This document shows positions 56,244-64,000 of a stretch of 64,000 nt of DNA, piece after piece (the first letter of the stretch is position 1; every line of letters starts with the position of its first letter). The stretch is from contig CAJYAN010000006.1 in the NCBI GenBank assembly GCA_913064945.1, positions 1 through 64,000 of the forward strand. The letters run 5' to 3'. The DNA comes from an uncultured Gammaproteobacteria bacterium (lineage in GTDB: Bacteria > Pseudomonadota > Gammaproteobacteria > UBA6429 > Thiohalophilaceae). The position numbers were made by a program, and so were the translations under genes. The notes beneath the pieces are model-generated. The model saw only the letters and a list, made by a program, of their open reading frames with translations, did no database searches and was not told the DNA's origin.

Positions 56244-58232
56244 TTAAACTTTGAACTGCCCCACGAGGGATTGCAGCTGTTCACCCAGACGCGCCAGTTC
56301 GGCACTTGAGGTCGAGGTCTGCTCGGCCCCGGCGGCGGTCTGCTCGGAAATCTGTTGAATATTGATGACATTTCGATTGATTTCTTCTGACACCGAACTC
56401 TGCTCTTCCGCCGCGGTAGCGATCTGCGTGTTCATTTGCAGAATGGTTTCGACCGCCCGCGTAATGGATGAGAGTGACTCACCCGCATGTTGTGCCTGCT
56501 CTACCGTCGAGCTGGCACGTTCACGACTCTGGCTCATCGCGGTAACCGCCTGTTCTGCACCGCCTTGCAGAGCCGATATCAGGTTTTGAATTTCAGCTGT
56601 TGACTGCTGGGTGCGTTGCGCCAGGGTACGCACCTCATCGGCAACCACCGCAAAACCACGCCCCTGTTCACCGGCGCGGGCAGCCTCAATAGCGGCATTG
56701 AGTGCCAGCAGGTTAGTCTGTTCGGCAATGCCCTTGATGACATCCAGTACGGTGCCAATATTTTCGCTATCGCCTTTCAGCTTCTCAATCACCACCGCAG
56801 ACTCTTCCACCTCTTTTGCCAGATCATTAATGGCATTAATGGTACTGGCCACAACCTGACTCCCCGCCTTGGACTCACTATCGGCATCGGAGGCGGCGCT
56901 TGATGCCCGCTCGGCGTTGCTGGCGACTTCCTGCACGGTCGAGGTCATTTCGGTAATGGCCGAGGCGACCTGTTCTGTCTCATGCTTTTGATTAGCCACA
57001 CCGGCGCTGGTCTGCTCCGTTACGGCCGCCATTTCTTCTGCCGAGGCCGCCAGCTGCGAGGTGGCACCGGATATCTCACTAATGATGCTCTGTAGTTTCT
57101 CAACAAAGATATTAAAATTGTTACCGAGTTCGCCGACTTCATCCGTACTGTTTACCGGGACGCGTTTCGTCAGGTCGCCCTTACCCTCAGCAATTTCCTG
57201 CAGCATAAGACCCGTCAGCTCGGTTGCCTGACGCAGCGGTCCGACGATGCCACGCATCACAAAATAAGCGATTAATAAGCCGGACAGTGCCGCGATGACG
57301 CTCAGGATGCCAATGGTGGTCTCGGTACTCAGGACACTCGCCTCGACAATCTTGCCCTGCTCGGTTAATGCCGCAAACACACTATCGCGTAGCTTGACTG
57401 TGTCTTCTGCCATCATGGGGCCATTCTTGTCGAGAATATTATTAACCGCGGCATTACGATCCTGAATGGCCTTGACGACCTTTAAAAAGGCCAGGTCATA
57501 GATATCAATATCCTCAATTGCAGTTTTCACGAGTTGGCGACGCTCGGGGTTCGCCAGATTCGCCAGCAGGGTATTCAGACTTTCCTTACTCTTGTCAAAC
57601 TCGGCAATAAAGCGATCCCGTGAGGCATCGCTATTGTCATTCAAAAAACGGAAAACGTTCAGCCGGGCCAGCAACAGATGTTTCTCGGCAACACCACCAT
57701 AGTAGGTGGACCTTGTATCAGAGTCTTTAAACGCTGAATCCATAACTTTTGTAATGGCTTCTTCAATCAGCGGGCCTTTGACATTCAGAACCTTATTGAC
57801 CAGTTCGTGACGCTTATTCATATTGACTACCACCACCTTATGAAAGGCATCGTTGTACTGCTTGTTCAACAAATCGATACTATCCAGCAGCTTGACGCGC
57901 TGCGGACTTTTAATCGCAGCACGCGCTTCGAGCATGATTTTATGTAAATCCTCATCCGCAGTATTAAAGGCATCAATGGATTGAGTGCTGGAGGTCTGAA
58001 GATAATTTTTCACTTGCAAGCGTTTTCGATACACCTGACGCATAATTTTGGCGGCAATACCGGCATCCGGTGCCAGGTCCTGCGTAATCCCCTGAACCTC
58101 ACGCTGAATGCTGTTCAGACTCGTAAAGGCGACGCCACCGACCACCAGCAACAAAATAATAATCACTACAGGCGATATCATTGCCTTGATGGTAATCTTC
58201 AGATTACGAAACACTCCAAATATCGATTCCAC
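56244..58232 (-). CDS. Methyl-accepting chemotaxis protein 4 (HBM-type sensor)
   Basis: The 662-residue receptor has TM1 (about 17-38), a large periplasmic helical region (about 265 residues), TM2 (about 305-327), HAMP and the signalling hairpin. The periplasmic part has two similar segments, [21 protein letters not shown] and [21 protein letters not shown]. The repeated GP motif resembles the helical bimodular (HBM) domain of McpS-type receptors for TCA intermediates or acetate. The ligand here is unknown. The GTG start at 58232 has AAGGGG at 7-nt spacing; an upstream TTG at 58271 is less supported. The C-terminus LVGQFKV has no pentapeptide. Confidence 0.92.
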   Translation of the reverse strand: MESIFGVFRNLKITIKAMISPVVIIILLLVVGGVAFTSLNSIQREVQGITQDLAPDAGIAAKIMRQVYRKRLQVKNYLQTSSTQSIDAFNTADEDLHKIMLEARAAIKSPQRVKLLDSIDLLNKQYNDAFHKVVVVNMNKRHELVNKVLNVKGPLIEEAITKVMDSAFKDSDTRSTYYGGVAEKHLLLARLNVFRFLNDNSDASRDRFIAEFDKSKESLNTLLANLANPERRQLVKTAIEDIDIYDLAFLKVVKAIQDRNAAVNNILDKNGPMMAEDTVKLRDSVFAALTEQGKIVEASVLSTETTIGILSVIAALSGLLIAYFVMRGIVGPLRQATELTGLMLQEIAEGKGDLTKRVPVNSTDEVGELGNNFNIFVEKLQSIISEISGATSQLAASAEEMAAVTEQTSAGVANQKHETEQVASAITEMTSTVQEVASNAERASSAASDADSESKAGSQVVASTINAINDLAKEVEESAVVIEKLKGDSENIGTVLDVIKGIAEQTNLLALNAAIEAARAGEQGRGFAVVADEVRTLAQRTQQSTAEIQNLISALQGGAEQAVTAMSQSRERASSTVEQAQHAGESLSSITRAVETILQMNTQIATAAEEQSSVSEEINRNVINIQQISEQTAAGAEQTSTSSAELARLGEQLQSLVGQFKV

Positions 58233-58324
58233 CGCTATACCCCTTAATTTAAAGATTTTCGAACAGCCCAATCAATAACCGACACGCACAAAAACCATCG
58301 CCAGGCTGGTGACTTACTATTACT

Positions 58325-58351
58325 TTATCGGATTGCAACCATGAAACTTGA
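58325..58351 (-). promoter_or_regulatory. Sigma-28 (FliA) promoter for receptor gene 4
   Basis: On the minus strand TCAAGTTT (58351-58344), an 11-nt spacer and TCCGATAA (58332-58325) match the FliA consensus with ideal spacing. It lies about 93 nt upstream of the GTG start. Confidence 0.8.
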
Positions 58352-58457
58352 GCAAAGATGTAGAAAAGACTACTTCGTATACGCGGGAAATTAAGGGGAT
58401 TAACGCCTTCGGACGAGGTTAAAAATGATATCGCAACCAGGCATGACTAGATCGGCA

Positions 58458-58937
58458 TTACTGGCCACCAAGTAAAACGACAGCCGTCACGGCTATGCCC
58501 TCACCCCGTCCGGTGAAGCCCATCTTTTCGGTGGTCGTCGCTTTAATATTAATATTGTCCACCTCTGTGTGCAGATCCGCCGCCAGAATTTGATTCATTT
58601 TATCCAGGTATGGAGACATTTTTGGCGTCTGGGCAATAATTGTGATATCAGCGTTCTTGAGTTGATAGTCTTTATCCCGCATCAGCGCCACGACACGGCG
58701 CAATAAAATCCGACTATCTATCCCTTTATATTTTTCATCATTATCCGGGAAGTGTTTACCAATATCGCCTTCACCCAGCGCACCAAGGACCGCGTCACAT
58801 AATGCATGGATCAGGACATCGCCATCGGAGTGCGCCTCCATACCTTTGGAATACGGAATCTCCACCCCACCAATAATCAGTTTACCGTCGTCCTTAAAAC
58901 GATGGGCATCAACACCCTGTCCAACTCTTATATTCAT
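58458..58937 (-). CDS. ispF: 2-C-methyl-D-erythritol 2,4-cyclodiphosphate synthase
   Basis: IspF makes the cyclodiphosphate in the MEP isoprenoid pathway. The 159-residue protein has the metal-binding [60 protein letters not shown] (conserved Asp and His residues) and the C-terminal [15 protein letters not shown]. It follows ispD, but a 162-bp gap with an inverted-repeat element lies between the two. These are often adjacent or fused (ispDF) in other bacteria. Confidence 0.97.
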   Translation of the reverse strand: MNIRVGQGVDAHRFKDDGKLIIGGVEIPYSKGMEAHSDGDVLIHALCDAVLGALGEGDIGKHFPDNDEKYKGIDSRILLRRVVALMRDKDYQLKNADITIIAQTPKMSPYLDKMNQILAADLHTEVDNINIKATTTEKMGFTGRGEGIAVTAVVLLGGQ

Positions 58938-58962
58938 GTTTTTTCCAGATTAGAAAACAATT

Positions 58963-59098
58963 TCAACGCCAAGACGCAACGTTAAATATTAATTAACCAC
59001 ATCCGCCTGTCACAAACGGCTTGTCGGGAGATTCATCGTCATGCGCTCAACACATACTCAACTGTTAGAAAATAATTCCTGACGCCTTTGCGTTAAAG
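58963..59098. repeat. Inverted-repeat intergenic element C (AACGCCAA-type ends)
   Basis: The left arm is TTTCAACGCCAAGACGCAAC. The right arm read on the minus strand is TTTAACGCAAAGGCGTCAGG. Both fit the AACGCAAAG-type terminal motif of elements A and B, although the centre is unrelated. It separates ispD from ispF. No gene or promoter is recognised inside. Confidence 0.6.
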
Positions 59099-59099
59099 A

Positions 59100-59843
59100 T
59101 CATTGTCCATCAGTAAACGTCTGTGTTTCGTTGTCCTGATTCTGCAAGTAAAACGCCGCCAATGCCAAATCTTCCGGACGCGTGATCTTGATATTGTCGC
59201 TATGCCCTTCAACTAATAATGGTTGCTGACCCGCATATTCCATCGCGGAAGCTTCATCCGTCACCAGGTATCCATCACGTAAGGCGGCAGTTAGCGCCGA
59301 AAGTAATTCCTGTAGACGAAACATTTGAGGGGTCAGGGCATGCCAGAGATGTGACCGCTCGACAGTTTGTTCAACACACAGGTTGTTGTTTGCCTGCTTC
59401 ATGGTGTCGCGTACCGGTATTGCCAATAAACCACCCTGTCCACCCGTTGTAACGGCATCCATGAGAAGTTCAATATCACTCCGACGCACACAGGGCCGTG
59501 CCGCATCATGCACCAAAACCCAGTCGTTTGCGGTTGCGCCATGCGACTGCAAGGTATCCAATGCACTCAGGACAGAATGACAGCGTTCATCACCACCCTC
59601 GGCACGAAACACACTTTGTGGAATATCAAATTGCTGCTCAGGCCAGTAGGGGTCCTGTTTGGCGACGGCAATCGCAATCCCCTTTATCTTACTGACCGCC
59701 GCCAGACGATGTATGGTGTGTTCCAGAATCGTCCGACCCTGCAGTCGCAAATACTGTTTTGGAATATTGGATTGCATGCGTTTACCAACGCCTGCTGCGG
59801 GAATAACCGCCCAATAATTAATGAGTGAAGAAGTTCGAGTCAC
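59100..59843 (-). CDS. ispD: 2-C-methyl-D-erythritol 4-phosphate cytidylyltransferase
   Basis: IspD transfers CMP to MEP in isoprenoid synthesis. The 247-residue protein shows WAVIPAAGVGKRMQSNIPKQYL, the nucleotide-binding motif, and VLVHDAARPCVR, the conserved DAARP motif. The start is GTG (59843) without a convincing ribosome-binding site. Codons 1-8 lie inside a degenerate heptamer array (59821-59848), so the first residues are probably non-conserved. Confidence 0.93.
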   Translation of the reverse strand: MTRTSSLINYWAVIPAAGVGKRMQSNIPKQYLRLQGRTILEHTIHRLAAVSKIKGIAIAVAKQDPYWPEQQFDIPQSVFRAEGGDERCHSVLSALDTLQSHGATANDWVLVHDAARPCVRRSDIELLMDAVTTGGQGGLLAIPVRDTMKQANNNLCVEQTVERSHLWHALTPQMFRLQELLSALTAALRDGYLVTDEASAMEYAGQQPLLVEGHSDNIKITRPEDLALAAFYLQNQDNETQTFTDGQ

Positions 59844-59848
59844 GAGTG
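59821..59848. repeat. Degenerate heptamer array over the start of ispD
   Basis: Read in 7-nt steps on the plus strand the array is ATGAGTG, AAGAAGT, TCGAGTC, ACGAGTG. It keeps NNGAGTN phase and resembles the perfect TCGAGGG array near truD. It covers the GTG start and first codons of ispD. Confidence 0.5.
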
Positions 59849-59928
59849 ATAAGGAAAAAATGGAAAAGTTTTTGAGTGTGTATCTGCATGTTGTTACAAC
59901 CCAATACGACTATCTATTGTTAGGTTCT

Positions 59929-59954
59929 CTCGAGACTCGTCACTCATCCCTCGA
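59929..59954. repeat. Degenerate heptamer array between ispD and ftsB
   Basis: On the minus strand the steps are TCGAGGG (59954-59948), ATGAGTG (59947-59941), ACGAGTC (59940-59934), TCGAG. The first unit is identical to the truD unit. It ends about 9 nt before the ftsB stop. Confidence 0.55.
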
Positions 59955-59962
59955 TACTGTTT

Positions 59963-60232
59963 TTAATCCGCCACCTGGATAAAGACCTCGCCTTTTTTAA
60001 CCATGCCAAGTTCACTGCGGGCCCGCTCTTCAACCGCGTGCAAGCCTGTCTTAAGGTCTTTGACTTCCGCCTCCAGGCTGGCATTGCGTTCTTTAAATTT
60101 CTGATTATTCTGACGCTGCTGTTGAATACTCTGTTGTAATTGCCAGTAACTGGGCAAGCTGGACTCACCGAACCACAGGTCATACTGTAGAAGTACAAAC
60201 AGCCCCGCCAATAGAAGTATTAACAGCTTCAT
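59963..60232 (-). CDS. ftsB: Cell division protein FtsB
   Basis: FtsB is a bitopic divisome protein forming a complex with FtsL and FtsQ. The 89-residue protein has one membrane helix (KLLILLLAGLFVLLQYDLWFG, about 2-22), then a coiled coil (SIQQQRQNNQKFKERNASLEAEVKDLKTGL) and the FtsB tail EERARSELGMVKKGEVFIQV. The position between eno and ispD is conserved in gammaproteobacteria. No Gly-linker anomaly was seen. Confidence 0.93.
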   Translation of the reverse strand: MKLLILLLAGLFVLLQYDLWFGESSLPSYWQLQQSIQQQRQNNQKFKERNASLEAEVKDLKTGLHAVEERARSELGMVKKGEVFIQVAD

Positions 60233-60366
60233 GGTAACCGTCTTATTACCCGCTTTTCTGTGTCATCGTGACCCAAGCTTATCTCCAAACAGTGCGTAAT
60301 TCCAGTAGACACTACTGAGTTTAGATGACGCCAGCGGTTTGTATACCGTACTGCCAAAGCGGAATT

Positions 60367-64000
<3,634 letters not shown>

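Overview
The window looks like a chromosomal segment of a motile, Gram-negative gammaproteobacterium. The gene content and order match the core genome of that class: rpoE(algU)-rseA-rseB-rseC-degQ(mucD), lepA-lepB-DUF4845-rnc-era-recO-pdxJ, sdhCDAB-sdhE-ygfX, rpoS-nlpD-pcm-surE, and ispD-ftsB-eno-kdsA-pyrG, all ordered much as in Pseudomonas. GC content is moderate. The genus cannot be named from this sequence. No rRNA, tRNA, prophage or CRISPR array was recognised.

Layout: (1) 1-4.57 kb is an accessory stretch. It holds an IS256-type end with the first codons of a transposase cut by the window edge, rlmJ (23S rRNA methyltransferase), an unusual PAS / LuxR-HTH / alpha-beta-hydrolase fusion whose nucleophile serine is replaced by valine, and an IS10-like element with a frameshifted transposase. 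(2) 4.57-13.5 kb holds a coiled-coil protein of unknown function, csiV, purine salvage genes (MTI phosphorylase, hpt), an MscS channel, cell-wall genes (nagZ, an L,D-transpeptidase), a CYTH phosphatase, rlmD, cysM and a stand-alone Hpt phosphotransfer protein. (3) 13.5-24 kb is the pdxJ-recO-era-rnc-DUF4845-lepB-lepA block and the sigma-E operon, all on the minus strand and separated by a terminator. (4) 24-31.7 kb carries nadB, the sdh operon with its flavinylation factor, ygfZ and an HDOD protein. (5) 31.8-43 kb carries lysS, prfB with its programmed frameshift, recJ, an RpfE-like gene, thrC, hom, two adjacent alanine transaminases and a small Mth938-type protein. (6) 43-47.7 kb is rpoS-nlpD-yqaA-pcm-surE and a divergent smr gene. 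(7) 47.7-58.4 kb is a chemotaxis island with four methyl-accepting chemotaxis proteins and cheV, wrapped around truD. (8) 58.4-64 kb is ispF-ispD-ftsB-eno-kdsA-pyrG, with pyrG running off the window.

The clearest non-coding signal is that all five chemotaxis genes have a good sigma-28 (FliA) promoter just upstream (TAAA-type -35, 11-12 nt, CCGATA-type -10), so the island behaves as a flagellar class-III regulon placed inside a housekeeping cluster. Two families of intergenic repeats stand out. One is a set of elements of about 145-175 bp whose ends are inverted copies of an AACGCAAAGGCGC-type motif, found in the thrC/hom, Mth938/rpoS and ispF/ispD gaps. The other is a heptanucleotide family: a perfect 9.7-copy TCGAGGG array immediately upstream of truD, and degenerate in-phase copies near cheV and on both sides of the ispD/ftsB gap, where one array forms the start of ispD.

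No complete novel defence or biosynthetic system was found. The best candidates for new biology are the serine-less hydrolase-type regulator, the heptad repeat family, the stand-alone Hpt protein located where a GacS/BarA kinase gene often sits, and the conserved but uncharacterised coiled-coil and RpfE-like proteins.
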